From: Streptosporangium brasiliense | Lineage (GTDB): Bacteria; Actinomycetota; Actinomycetes; Streptosporangiales; Streptosporangiaceae | Reading direction: 5' to 3' | Length of the DNA: 64,000 nucleotides | Assembly: GCF_030811595.1 (NCBI RefSeq) | Contig: NZ_JAUSRB010000001.1 | Location: 868,001-932,000 of the forward strand | In this document: piece by piece, positions 24,422-33,340 of the stretch | Position numbering within the stretch: position 1 is the stretch's first letter | How the letters are laid out: each line of letters opens with the position of its first letter | The notes under the pieces: model-generated | The model's input: the letters and a program-made list of their open reading frames with translations, nothing else | Database searches by the model: none | Told to the model about the DNA's origin: nothing | Made by a program: the position numbers and the translations under genes

Positions 24422-25150
24422 TCAGTGTCCGAGCCCCTCCTGGAGGCGCCGCCGGACCGGGGTGTAATGGGCCTCGATGGCCTGGACGAACGCGGCGACG
24501 TCACCGGTGGCGACGGCCGCGACGATCGCGTGGTGCGCCTCGACGGTCTCCCGCACCGACTCGGGGCTGGTGTCCAACGTGTGCGCCACGATGGCGTGGA
24601 CGTCCCAGAACGCGGCCGTGAGCTGAGTGATCAGCTCGTTGCCCAGCGGTTCCATGAGCAGCAGGTGGAACTCGCGGTCCTGCTCTATGAAGGACTCACC
24701 GCGGGCCGCGTGCTCGGCCATCTGCTCGGCGAGGTCGAGCAGTTCCTCGTGGAGGGTGTCGTTGAAGGCGGCGATGATGGAGCCGGCCAGCCCCTGCTCG
24801 ATCGTCTGGCGGACCTCGACCAGCTCGGAGAGCACCCGGAAGTCGTCGGCCCGGCTGAGCAGCCCCCGGAAGGTCAGGCTCTCGACGAGCGCGGCGAGGG
24901 ACAGTCGCCCGACGTAGGTGCCGTGCCCGTGGCGCACCTCGACGATGTCGAGGGCGGTGAGGGTCTTGATCGCCTCGCGGACGCTGGAGCGGCTGGCCCC
25001 CACGGCGGCGCACAGCTCCGTCTCGGTGGGCAGCGGGTCACCGGGTCGCAGGCGGTTCTGCAGGATGTACTGCTTGATGCGCTCCGCCACCTCATGCTGG
25101 CGCAACATCGCGCCGCGTGACCTTCGCGAGATGGACTCGATCTCAACCAA
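24422..25150 (-). CDS. GntR family transcriptional regulator, FCD domain
   Basis: 242 residues. Winged helix at about 15-80 (VAERIKQYILQNRLRPGDPLPTETELC, SRSSVREAIKTLTALDIVEVRHGHGTYVG) and an all-helical FCD domain (about 95-235) with the metal-ligand pattern: D in EQDREFHLLL and His in VEAHHAIVAA and IEAHY. TTG at 25150 is taken as start with AAGGAAGG about 7 bases upstream. It is divergent from the sialic-acid-type operon and is its likely repressor, binding an acid or amino-sugar ligand. Confidence 0.9.
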   Translation of the reverse strand: MVEIESISRRSRGAMLRQHEVAERIKQYILQNRLRPGDPLPTETELCAAVGASRSSVREAIKTLTALDIVEVRHGHGTYVGRLSLAALVESLTFRGLLSRADDFRVLSELVEVRQTIEQGLAGSIIAAFNDTLHEELLDLAEQMAEHAARGESFIEQDREFHLLLMEPLGNELITQLTAAFWDVHAIVAHTLDTSPESVRETVEAHHAIVAAVATGDVAAFVQAIEAHYTPVRRRLQEGLGH

Positions 25151-25154
25151 CCTC

Positions 25155-25221
25155 TTGCCCTTCCTTGGTGGGCCCGTCTACATTCCAACCTTATCGGCAT
25201 CAGACATCAGACGTCATATGA
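25155..25221. promoter_or_regulatory. divergent promoter/operator region of the nan-type operon
   Basis: A possible rightward promoter is TTGCCC (25155-25160), 18 bases, TACATT (25179-25184). Just downstream, 25197-25221 carries the direct repeat CATCAGACATCAGAC and a short ATCA...TGAT symmetry, a candidate site for the GntR regulator. Both assignments are weak. Confidence 0.3.
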
Positions 25222-25275
25222 TTGTCCGAAATCCCGACCGGCCCTCTCGATGCCCCGACCAAAGGAGTGGACGAC

Positions 25276-26868
25276 GTGACCCACCCCCCAGCCGCGCCCA
25301 TGAACCGCCGCGGATTCCTGCAGTTCGTCGGGGCCGTGAGCGCCGCCACCGCGTTCGCGGGCTCGCTGGCCGCCTGCTCCGGACCCGCCTCGACCGGGAG
25401 CGCCGCGCCGGCTGCCGCCGGCGACACGATCGAGGCCGGAATCTCCTACGCCCTGTCCACCGGCTTCGACCCGATGACCTCCTCCGGCGCGACGCCGGTC
25501 GCCGCCAACATGCACGTCTTCGAGGCCCTGTTCGACCTCGACCCGGTGACCCGCGAGTCCTACGCCGCGCTCGCGGCCGGCGACCTGGAGAAGGTCGACG
25601 ACACGACGTACAGGGTCGTGCTCCGCGAGGGCGCCACCTTCCACGACGGCTCCGCCGTGACGGCCGAGGACGTGGCCTTCAGCTTCCGGCGCGTGATGGA
25701 GCCGGCCAATGCCTCGCTCATGGTGCAGTTCATCCCGTTCGTCGAGGGCGTCACCGCGGCCGACGGCAAGACCGTGGAGATCAAGCTCAAGTACGCCTTC
25801 CCGCTCCTGAAGGAGCGCCTCGCGGTCGTCAAGATCGTGCCGAAGGCCCTCGTCGAGAAGGACAAGACCGCCTTCGACGCCAGACCCGTCGGGTCCGGTC
25901 CCTACCGGCTGGTCGAGGCCACCAAGGAAGACAAGATCGTCTTCGAGAGGTGGGACAAGTACAACGGCACCCGCCCCGCCAAGGTCAAGAACATGGTCTG
26001 GCGGCTGCTGTCGGACTCCTCCGCCCGCGTCACCGCGCTGGAGTCGGGCCGGGTCGCGGCCATCGAGGACGTCCCCTACATCGACGTGCAGAAGGTCGGC
26101 CAGAAGCACAAGCTGGAGGCCGCGCAGTCCTTCGGCCTGCTCTTCCTCATGTTCAACTGCGCCGAGAAGCCCTTCGACGACAGGCGCGTGCGCCAGGCGC
26201 TGCACTACGCCATCGACACCGACAAGGTGATCAAGACGGCGATGCTCGGCAACGCCACCGCCGCCACGGGATACGTGCAGGAGACCCACCCGGCCTACGC
26301 CAGGGCCGCCACCGTCTACGGCTACGACCCGGACAGGGCCAGGGCCCTGCTGAAGGAGGCCGGCGTCTCCGGCCTGAACGTCACCATGGTGACCACCGAC
26401 ACCGGCTGGGTGAAGGACGCCGTCCCGGTCATCAAGGAGGGCTGGGACGCCGTCGGCGTGACCACCGCCCTCGACATCGGCCAGTCCGGCGGGCAGTACA
26501 CCAACAAGATCGACCCCGGGAAGTTCCAGATCCTGGTGGCGCCCGGCGACCCGTCGGTCTTCGGCAACGACATGGACCTGCTGCTCCGCTGGTTCTTCGA
26601 CGGACTCTGGCCGGCGAAGCGGTTCCGCTGGGAGGGCACCGAGGAGGCCCGGCGGGTCCTGCGACTGCTCGACAGGGCGGCCAGGAGCGAGGACGCGGCC
26701 GAGCAGAAGAAGCTGTGGGCCGAGGCGGTCGACGTCATCGCCGAGGAGGCGCCGCTCTACCCGATCCTGCACCGCAAGCTGCCCACCGCCTGGGACGACA
26801 AGAAGCTCACCGGCTTCAGGCCCATCCCCACGACGGGCCTGTCGTTCCTCGACGTCGGCCTCGCCTGA
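25276..26868 (+). CDS. ABC transporter substrate-binding protein, peptide/nickel class (SBP_bac_5)
   Basis: 530 residues. GTG at 25276 has AAAGGAG 8 bases upstream. A twin-arginine signal (NRRGFLQFVG) followed by lipobox LAAC indicates Tat export and lipid anchoring. The domain is the large dipeptide-binding type: YEALFDLDPVTRE-like early strand, FHDGSAVTAEDVAFSFRRVM, VGSGPYRL, and RRVRQALHYAIDTDKVI. The nanA/nanK/nanE-like genes downstream make a sialic acid or related amino sugar a more likely ligand than a peptide. SatABCD of Haemophilus ducreyi is a known sialate transporter of this class. Confidence 0.88.
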   Translation: MTHPPAAPMNRRGFLQFVGAVSAATAFAGSLAACSGPASTGSAAPAAAGDTIEAGISYALSTGFDPMTSSGATPVAANMHVFEALFDLDPVTRESYAALAAGDLEKVDDTTYRVVLREGATFHDGSAVTAEDVAFSFRRVMEPANASLMVQFIPFVEGVTAADGKTVEIKLKYAFPLLKERLAVVKIVPKALVEKDKTAFDARPVGSGPYRLVEATKEDKIVFERWDKYNGTRPAKVKNMVWRLLSDSSARVTALESGRVAAIEDVPYIDVQKVGQKHKLEAAQSFGLLFLMFNCAEKPFDDRRVRQALHYAIDTDKVIKTAMLGNATAATGYVQETHPAYARAATVYGYDPDRARALLKEAGVSGLNVTMVTTDTGWVKDAVPVIKEGWDAVGVTTALDIGQSGGQYTNKIDPGKFQILVAPGDPSVFGNDMDLLLRWFFDGLWPAKRFRWEGTEEARRVLRLLDRAARSEDAAEQKKLWAEAVDVIAEEAPLYPILHRKLPTAWDDKKLTGFRPIPTTGLSFLDVGLA

Positions 26869-26892
26869 TCCGCCCGCGACGAGAAAGTCACC

Positions 26893-27843
26893 ATGTTCGC
26901 GTTCCTACGACTGGCCGCCAGACGGCTGGTGATCCTGCCGCTCATGCTCGTCGGGGTCACCTTGCTCGTCTTCGTCGTCCTCCAGTTCTCGCCCAACGAC
27001 CCGGCGTACAACGCGCTCGGTGAGAGCGCGAGCCAGGAGGCGCGCGCGGCCTACGCGGCGGCCCACGGGCTGGACGACCCGCTGCCGGTGCGCTACCTGC
27101 GGTTCCTGGGGCAGCTCGTCCATGGCGACCTGGGCCACACCGCCCCGCCGGCCGCCCCGGTGGTCGACCGCATCGTCACGGCCTTCCCGCTGACCATGCA
27201 GCTCACCCTGCTGGCCCTGGTGCTCGCGGTCGTCCTGGCGGTCGCCCTCGGGGTCACCGGCGCCCTCCACCGCGACCGCTGGCCGGACCAGGTGACCCGC
27301 CTGCTGTCCATCGCGGGCGTGGCGGTGCCGTCCTTCTGGCTGGGCATCCTGCTCATCCAGGAGTTCGCGCTCGGCGTCGAGCTGTTCCCGACCGGCGGCT
27401 ACGTCAACCCGGCCGACTCCCTCACCGGGTGGCTGCGCTCGCTCGCGCTCCCGGCGATCGCGACCGCGGTGCCCGTGGCGGCCTCCCTGGCACGGCTGGT
27501 GCGCACCTCGATGGTCGAGGAGCTCGACCGCGACTACGTCCGCACCGCCACCGGCAACGGCCTGCCCCGGTGGATCGTCATCCGCGGCGCGCTGCGCAAC
27601 GCCCTCATCACCCCGCTGACCGTGCTCGGACTCCGGGTGGGCTACCTGCTGAGCGGGGCCGTGGTCATCGAGACGATCTTCGACCTGCCCGGCATGGGCA
27701 AGCTCATCCTCGACGGCGTCACCAACGGCGACGTCGCCCTGGTCCAGGGGGCGGTGCTGACGATCGCGCTGTCGTTCCTCGTGGTGAACCTCGTCGTCGA
27801 CCTGCTCTACCTCGTCGTCAACCCGCGGATCCGGGTGGTGTGA
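26893..27843 (+). CDS. ABC transporter permease, DppB type
   Basis: 316 residues, six predicted helices. RLVILPLMLVGVTLLVFVVLQFSPNDP is the classical first helix and loop. SIAGVAVPSFWLGILLIQEFA, VRTSMVEELDRDYVRTATGNGLPR (EAA loop contacting the ATPase) and IETIFDLPGMGKLILDGVTNGD are family signatures. ATG at 26893 is 24 bases after the binding-protein gene; the ribosome site is weak. Partner of the permease half of the next, fused gene. Confidence 0.92.
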   Translation: MFAFLRLAARRLVILPLMLVGVTLLVFVVLQFSPNDPAYNALGESASQEARAAYAAAHGLDDPLPVRYLRFLGQLVHGDLGHTAPPAAPVVDRIVTAFPLTMQLTLLALVLAVVLAVALGVTGALHRDRWPDQVTRLLSIAGVAVPSFWLGILLIQEFALGVELFPTGGYVNPADSLTGWLRSLALPAIATAVPVAASLARLVRTSMVEELDRDYVRTATGNGLPRWIVIRGALRNALITPLTVLGLRVGYLLSGAVVIETIFDLPGMGKLILDGVTNGDVALVQGAVLTIALSFLVVNLVVDLLYLVVNPRIRVV

Positions 27844-27845
27844 CC

Positions 27846-29813
27846 ATGTTCCGACCACAGCTCGCCGCCCGGCTGACCCGCCCGGGCATCAGCCTGTCCC
27901 GCCTGTCGCCGGTCACGGCCGTCTCCCTGGCCGTCCTCGTGGCGGTGGGGCTGCTGGCCCTCCTGGCCCCGCTCATCGTGGGCGACCCACTGGCGACCGG
28001 CGTCCCGGCCACCCCGCCGGGCGCCGAGCACTGGTTCGGCACCGACCGCGCCGGCCGTGACGTCTTCGCCCGGGTCGCGCACGGCGCCCGGTCCTCGCTC
28101 CTCGTCGGCCTGGGCGCCACCGCGGTGGCGGTGCTCGTCGGCGCGGTGCTCGGCAGCCTCGCGGCGACCTCCCGGAAGATCGTCGGGGAGGGCATCATGC
28201 GCGTCCTCGACGTGATCATGGCCTTCCCGCCCATCGCGCTGGCCGCGGTGCTGGTGGCGGTCTTCGGCCGCGACCTCATGCTGCTGACGCTGACCATCTC
28301 CTTCCTGTACGTGCCCCACCTCACCCGCGTCGTGCGGGCCAACGTCCTGGCGCAGTACGGCGAGGACTACGTCGCCGCCGAGCGGGTGATCGGCGGCCCC
28401 CGCTGGTACATCCTGGTCAAGCACGTCGCCATCAACTGCGCCGCGCCGATCCTGGTCTTCGCCACCCTCCTGGTGGCCGAAGTGATCATCTTCGAGGCCA
28501 GCCTGTCGTTCATCGGCGCGGGCGTCCAGGACCCGGCGCCGAGCTGGGGCAACGTCCTGGCGTACGGCCGGCAGATCGTGCTCGCCGGCGGCTGGTGGGC
28601 CACGTTCTTCCCCGGGCTGGCGATCCTGCTGACGGTGCTCGCGCTCAACCTGCTCGCCGAGGGGCTGACCGACGCGTGGGCGGCCCCCCGCACGGCCCGG
28701 CGCAGGCGGCCGCGGGCCGGAGCCGACGTGGTCCCCGTACCCGCCGGTGGGAGCCCGATCCCCGCCCCGAGCGCCGAGGTCGACGCCGCGCTCGCCCGGC
28801 TCGCCGCGGTGATGGCCGGGCGCGAGCCCCGGGTCGCGCCGCTGTCCCCCTCGGCCGGGACCCTGCTGTCGGTCCAGGACCTCACGATCCGCTTCCCCCA
28901 GCGCTATGGCGACGTCCCCGTCGTGCAGTCGCTCTCCTTCGAGGTGCGCGGCGGCGAGACGCTCGGCCTGGTCGGGGAGTCCGGCTGCGGCAAGAGCCTG
29001 ACCAGCCTGGCGGTCATGGGCCTGCTGCCCCGCGGCGCGCAGGTCAGCGGCCGGATCGAGTACGACGGGCGGGACATCCTCGCCCTCCCTGCTCGGCAGC
29101 GGCGGGCGATCTCCGGCCCGGAGATCGCCATGGTCTACCAGGACGCCATGTCGTCGCTGAACCCGTCGGTCCTCGTCGGCTCCCAACTGCGGCAGCTGAC
29201 CCGCAGGGGCGGCACCCGGACGCCGGAGGAGCTGCTCGGACTCGTGGGCCTGGACCCGCGGCGGACCCTGCGCAGCTACCCGCACGAGCTGTCCGGCGGC
29301 CAGCGCCAGCGGGTGCTGATCGCGATGGCGCTCTCGCGCAGCCCGCGCCTGCTCGTCGCCGACGAGCCGACGACAGCCCTCGACGTGACCGTGCAGGCCC
29401 AGGTCGTCGAGCTGCTCGGCCGGCTCAGGGACGAGCTCGGCTTCGCCATGGTGCTCGTCTCGCACGACCTCGCCCTGGTCGGCGAGCTCGCGCACCGGAT
29501 CGCGGTGATGTACGCGGGCCAGCTCGCCGAGGTCGGCACGGCCCCGCGGCTGCTGTCCGGCGTGCGGCACCACTACGCCCGCGGCCTGCTCGGCTCCGTG
29601 CTCTCCCTGGAGGCCGAGGCCGAGCGGCTGCACCAGGTGCCCGGCGTGGTGCCCGCGCCGCAGGACTTCGGCCCGGGGTGCCGTTTCGCCGGCCGCTGCG
29701 CCGCCGCCACCGCGGCGTGCCGGGCGTCGCGGCCGGAGCTCACCGGCGACCCGCGCGAGCACGCGCACGCCTGCTTCCATCCAGGCGCCGTCCGCGAAGG
29801 GGGACAGCTGTGA
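27846..29813 (+). CDS. fused ABC permease (DppC type) and ATPase (DppD type)
   Basis: 655 residues. Residues 1 to about 285 are a DppC-like permease ([42 protein letters not shown] loop, [20 protein letters not shown]). A Pro/Ala-rich cytoplasmic linker (about 285-345) leads into an ATPase with [16 protein letters not shown] (about 377), [15 protein letters not shown] (about 482), [16 protein letters not shown] and the C-terminal oligopeptide-type cysteine region [14 protein letters not shown]. There is no stop or frameshift at the junction, and the fusion is known in actinobacterial peptide-class systems. ATG at 27846 is 2 bases past the DppB stop. Confidence 0.92.
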   Translation: MFRPQLAARLTRPGISLSRLSPVTAVSLAVLVAVGLLALLAPLIVGDPLATGVPATPPGAEHWFGTDRAGRDVFARVAHGARSSLLVGLGATAVAVLVGAVLGSLAATSRKIVGEGIMRVLDVIMAFPPIALAAVLVAVFGRDLMLLTLTISFLYVPHLTRVVRANVLAQYGEDYVAAERVIGGPRWYILVKHVAINCAAPILVFATLLVAEVIIFEASLSFIGAGVQDPAPSWGNVLAYGRQIVLAGGWWATFFPGLAILLTVLALNLLAEGLTDAWAAPRTARRRRPRAGADVVPVPAGGSPIPAPSAEVDAALARLAAVMAGREPRVAPLSPSAGTLLSVQDLTIRFPQRYGDVPVVQSLSFEVRGGETLGLVGESGCGKSLTSLAVMGLLPRGAQVSGRIEYDGRDILALPARQRRAISGPEIAMVYQDAMSSLNPSVLVGSQLRQLTRRGGTRTPEELLGLVGLDPRRTLRSYPHELSGGQRQRVLIAMALSRSPRLLVADEPTTALDVTVQAQVVELLGRLRDELGFAMVLVSHDLALVGELAHRIAVMYAGQLAEVGTAPRLLSGVRHHYARGLLGSVLSLEAEAERLHQVPGVVPAPQDFGPGCRFAGRCAAATAACRASRPELTGDPREHAHACFHPGAVREGGQL

Positions 29814-30799
29814 ACGGACCGGTCGTAAGCCTCGAACAGGTCCACGTCGTGCACACCGCGCGCAGCGGCGGGATGTTCAGCCGCGACAGGGTCTACGCTC
29901 TCACCGACGCCACGGTGTCGGTCGGGCGGGGCGAGATCCTCGGCGTCGTCGGGGAGTCCGGCTGCGGCAAGTCGACCCTCGCCAAGGTGGTGGTCGGCCT
30001 GCAGGCGCCCACCTCGGGGACGGTCCGCTTCCGCGGCGAGGACCTGTGGTCGATGCCGGCGAAGACGCGGCGCGAGACCTTCGGCACCTCCGTCGGCATG
30101 GTGTTCCAGGACGCCTCCACCGCCCTCAACCCGAGGCTGCCGGTCCGGCGCATCCTGCGTGACCCGCTGGACATCCACCGGCGCGGGACCGTACGGCAGC
30201 GCGAGGCGCGCGTGCGCGACCTGCTCGACCTGGTCGGGCTGCCCGGGCACATCGCCGACGCGCTGCCCGGCCGGCTGTCCGGCGGCCAGCGCCAGCGGGT
30301 CGCCGTGGCCCGGGCCCTGGCCCTGGGACCCGATGTGATCGTCGCCGACGAGCCCACCAGCGCCCTCGACGTCTCGGTCCGCGCCCAGGTGCTCAACCTG
30401 CTGGTCGACCTGCGCGCGAGCCTGGGCCTGGGCCTGGTCTTCATCTCCCACGACATCCAGACCGTCCGCTATCTCGCCGACCGGATCGCGGTCATGTATC
30501 TCGGCCGCGTCGTGGAGGAGGGCCCGGCCGCCGAGGTGGCGGGCGAGGCCCGCCATCCCTACACGCGCGCGCTGTTCTCGGCCACCCCGAGCCTGCTCGG
30601 CGACACCGAGCGGATCGTGCTGACCGGCCCCGTGCCGTCGGCGACGCATCCGCCGTCGGGCTGCCCGTTCCGCACCCGCTGCTGGAAGGCCACAGACGAG
30701 TGCTCGGCGCGGTTCCCGCCGGCCGGCCAGGCAGGCCGGGAGAGCCGGCACTCCTGGCACTGCGTTCATCCCGAATCCCCCGTAAGGAGAACCCCGTGA
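29810..30799 (+). CDS. ABC transporter ATPase, DppF type
   Basis: 329 residues. [17 protein letters not shown] (about 48), FQDASTALNPRLPVRRIL (Q-loop and the usual family stretch), [15 protein letters not shown] (about 157), VIVADEPTSALDVSVRAQ, switch His in FISHDIQTVRYLA, and the C-terminal oligopeptide-type domain CPFRTRCWKATDEC. GTG at 29810 overlaps the TGA of the fusion gene. Second ATPase of the heterodimer. Confidence 0.93.
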   Translation: MNGPVVSLEQVHVVHTARSGGMFSRDRVYALTDATVSVGRGEILGVVGESGCGKSTLAKVVVGLQAPTSGTVRFRGEDLWSMPAKTRRETFGTSVGMVFQDASTALNPRLPVRRILRDPLDIHRRGTVRQREARVRDLLDLVGLPGHIADALPGRLSGGQRQRVAVARALALGPDVIVADEPTSALDVSVRAQVLNLLVDLRASLGLGLVFISHDIQTVRYLADRIAVMYLGRVVEEGPAAEVAGEARHPYTRALFSATPSLLGDTERIVLTGPVPSATHPPSGCPFRTRCWKATDECSARFPPAGQAGRESRHSWHCVHPESPVRRTP

Positions 30800-31725
30800 G
30801 TCCCCGTGAGTCCCGCTTCAGCGGCGTCGTCCCCCCGATCGTCACCCCCCTGACGCCGGGTGGAGAGGTCGACGTGCCGTCGCTGGAGCGGCTGGTCGAG
30901 TTCCTGATCGAGGCGGGCGTCACCGGCCTGTTCGCGCTCGGCAGCTCCGGCGAGGCCGCCTTCCTCACCGACGCCCGGCGCGACCGGGCACTGGAGGCCG
31001 TGGTGCGGACGGCCGCGGGCCGGGTCCCGGTGCTCGCCGGGTGCATCGAGACGACGACCGCCCGCGTGATCGAGCGGGCCGAGGTCGCCGCCGAGCTCGG
31101 CGCCGACGCGACCGTGGTGACCGCGCCGTTCTACACCCGCGTCCATCCCCTGGAGGTCGACCGCCACTTCCGGGCGGTCCGGGCCGCGGTCGACCTGCCG
31201 ATGTTCGCCTACGACGTGCCGGTGTCGGTGCACACCAAGCTCGCCGTGGACCAGGTGCTGTCGCTGGCCGCCGACGGCGTCATCGACGGCCTCAAGGACT
31301 CCAGCGGCGACGACGTCGGCTTCCGCCAGGTGGTGCTCGGCACCGCCGGGCTGCCCGGGTTCGCGGCGCTGACCGGCCACGAGGTCGTCGTCGACGCGAT
31401 GATGCTCGCCGGCGCGGACGGCGTGGTGCCCGGTCTCGGCAACGTCGACCCGCACGGCTACGTGCGCCTGGTGCGGGCCTGCGCCGAGGGTCGCTGGGCG
31501 GACGCCAAGGCCGAGCAGGACCGGCTGACCCGGCTGTTCCGGATCGTCGAGGCCGCCTCACCGGCGACCGCCGGGGGCAGCACGAAGGGCGTCGGCGCGT
31601 TCAAGACGGCCCTCGCCCTGCGCGGTGTCATCGCGGGCGCGGCCGTCTCGCCGCCCATGCGCGAGCTGACCGCCGACGAGACCCGGACCGTGGCCGCCCA
31701 CCTCGAAGAGGCCGGGCTGCTGTGA
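30796..31725 (+). CDS. DapA-family aldolase, probable N-acetylneuraminate lyase
   Basis: 309 residues, (β/α)8 Schiff-base aldolase. FSGVVPPIVTPLTPGGEVD start, GSSGEAAFL phosphate/carboxylate-binding loop (about 49), proton-relay Tyr in FAYDVPVSV (about 139) and Schiff-base Lys in DGLKDSSGD (about 166). The dihydrodipicolinate-synthase family also contains NanA, and the kinase and NanE next to it favour cleavage of N-acetylneuraminate to ManNAc and pyruvate. GTG at 30796 follows AAGGAGA by 5 bases and overlaps the ATPase stop. Confidence 0.85.
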   Translation: MSPRESRFSGVVPPIVTPLTPGGEVDVPSLERLVEFLIEAGVTGLFALGSSGEAAFLTDARRDRALEAVVRTAAGRVPVLAGCIETTTARVIERAEVAAELGADATVVTAPFYTRVHPLEVDRHFRAVRAAVDLPMFAYDVPVSVHTKLAVDQVLSLAADGVIDGLKDSSGDDVGFRQVVLGTAGLPGFAALTGHEVVVDAMMLAGADGVVPGLGNVDPHGYVRLVRACAEGRWADAKAEQDRLTRLFRIVEAASPATAGGSTKGVGAFKTALALRGVIAGAAVSPPMRELTADETRTVAAHLEEAGLL

Positions 31726-32633
31726 CCGTCGTCGTCGGCGTGGACATCGGCGGCACCAAGACCGCCGCCGGGCTGGTCGACCGCTCCGGCGCCCTGCTGG
31801 CCGTACGGACGCTGCCGACCCCGGCGGCGCGGGGTCCGGCGGCGGTCGTGGACACCGCCGTGGACCTGGTCCGCGAGCTGGCCGCAGGGGCCGGGGACGT
31901 CGCGGCGGTGGGCATCGGCAGCGCCGGGGTCGTGGACCCGCGGCGCGGCGTGATCGTCTCGGCCACCGACGCCATCACCGGATGGGCCGGCACGGACCTG
32001 CGCGGAGAGGTCTCCCGCAGGCTCGGCCTGCCCGTCGCCGTGGACAACGACGTGCACGCGCACGCGCTCGGCGAGCAGTGGCGCGGCGCCGCCGCCGGCC
32101 ACGCCGACGTGCTGCTGGTGGCGGCGGGCACCGGGATCGGGGCCTCCGTCGTCATCGGCGGGCGGGTGCTGCGCGGCGCGCACTCGGTGGCCGGCCACGC
32201 CGGCCACGTGCCCGCCGCGGCGGCGGCCGGCCTGCCCTGCCCGTGCGGCGGGCGCGGGCACGTCGAGGCGGTCGCGTCCGGCCCCGCCCTGCTGGCGGAC
32301 TACCGCGGCCGGGCCGGGGCCGGGGCCGCGCACCTGGCCGACGTCGCCCGGCTCGCCGCGGACGGCGACCGGGTCGCCGCGGCCGTCCTGACCCGGGGGG
32401 CCGCCGCGCTCGGCTCGACGATCGGAGGACTCATGAACGTCATCGACCCCGAGATCGTCGTGGTCGGGGGTGGCGTCGCCGCGTGCGGGGCGCTGTGGTG
32501 GCGGGCGCTGCGGGAGGGGATCCGCGCCGAGGCGCTGCCCTCGCTGCGCGAGGTGCCGGTCGTGCCGGCCGCGCTCGGCGGTGACGCCGCCCTGCTCGGC
32601 GCCGCCCGCATGGCGCTGGAGGCGGCCGGATGA
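31722..32633 (+). CDS. ROK family sugar kinase, probable N-acetylmannosamine kinase
   Basis: 303 residues. VGVDIGGTKTAAGLVD phosphate-1 motif at the N-terminus, AVDNDVHAHALGEQW, and AAGTGIGASVVIGGRVLRGAHSVAGHAGH. The ROK zinc region reads CPCGGRGHVEA, so the third usual Cys is His. No DNA-binding domain, so it is the kinase branch of the family. Position between a NanA-like lyase and NanE predicts ManNAc 6-phosphorylation. GTG at 31722 overlaps the lyase stop; its own stop overlaps nanE. Confidence 0.85.
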   Translation: MTVVVGVDIGGTKTAAGLVDRSGALLAVRTLPTPAARGPAAVVDTAVDLVRELAAGAGDVAAVGIGSAGVVDPRRGVIVSATDAITGWAGTDLRGEVSRRLGLPVAVDNDVHAHALGEQWRGAAAGHADVLLVAAGTGIGASVVIGGRVLRGAHSVAGHAGHVPAAAAAGLPCPCGGRGHVEAVASGPALLADYRGRAGAGAAHLADVARLAADGDRVAAAVLTRGAAALGSTIGGLMNVIDPEIVVVGGGVAACGALWWRALREGIRAEALPSLREVPVVPAALGGDAALLGAARMALEAAG

Positions 32634-33340
32634 ACCCGCTGCTCGCCGCGGTCCGCGGCCGCCTCATCGTGTCCTGCCAGGCCTACCCCGGCGAGCCGAT
32701 GCGCGACGCCGACACGATGTGCCGGGTGGCCCGGTCCGTCAGCGCCGGCGGGGCGGCAGGCATCCGTGCGCAGGGGCTGGAGGACCTGCGCCGGATCCGG
32801 GCCGCGCTCGACCTGCCCCTCATCGGTCTGTGGAAGGACGGCGACGGCGACGTCTTCATCACGCCGACGCTCGAACACGCCCTCGCGGTCGCCGGGGCGG
32901 GCGCCGACATCGTGGCCCTCGACGGCACCGCCCGTCCCCGGCCCGACGGCCGGACCCTCGCGCAGACCGTCCGGGCGGTGCGGGAACGGACCGGCCGGCT
33001 GGTGATGGCCGACGTCTCGACCTATGACGAGGGCGTCGCGGCGGCCGGAGCGGGCGCCGACCTCGTGGGGACGACGCTCGCCGGCTACACGCCGTACTCG
33101 CGCGGCGGCCCCGGCCCGGACCTCGACCTGGTCGCCCGGCTCTCCCGCGACCTGCCGGTCCCGGTGATCGCCGAAGGCCGGATCCACACCCCGGAGCAGG
33201 CCGCCGAGGCCATCCGGCGGGGAGCGCACGCGGTGGTCGTCGGCACCGCCATCACCCATCCGGCGAGCATCACCCGCTGGTTCGCCCAGGCCGCCGCCGG
33301 CGCCCAGCGGGCGGGCCGGTCGTCCGGGCCGTCCGGCTAG
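32630..33340 (+). CDS. nanE: N-acylglucosamine-6-phosphate 2-epimerase
   Basis: 236 residues, (β/α)8 NanE family. RLIVSCQAYPGEPMRD start, GAAGIRAQGLEDLRRIR, LPLIGLWKDGDGDVFITPTLEHA, GADIVALDGTARPRPDG, MADVSTYDEGVAAAGAGADLVGTTLAGYT and PVIAEGRIHTPEQA are all family stretches; KDGDG and EGRIH include the catalytic surroundings. It converts ManNAc-6-P to GlcNAc-6-P. ATG at 32630 overlaps the kinase stop. The final TAG lies in CTAG shared with the convergent gene. Confidence 0.92.
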   Translation: MNPLLAAVRGRLIVSCQAYPGEPMRDADTMCRVARSVSAGGAAGIRAQGLEDLRRIRAALDLPLIGLWKDGDGDVFITPTLEHALAVAGAGADIVALDGTARPRPDGRTLAQTVRAVRERTGRLVMADVSTYDEGVAAAGAGADLVGTTLAGYTPYSRGGPGPDLDLVARLSRDLPVPVIAEGRIHTPEQAAEAIRRGAHAVVVGTAITHPASITRWFAQAAAGAQRAGRSSGPSG

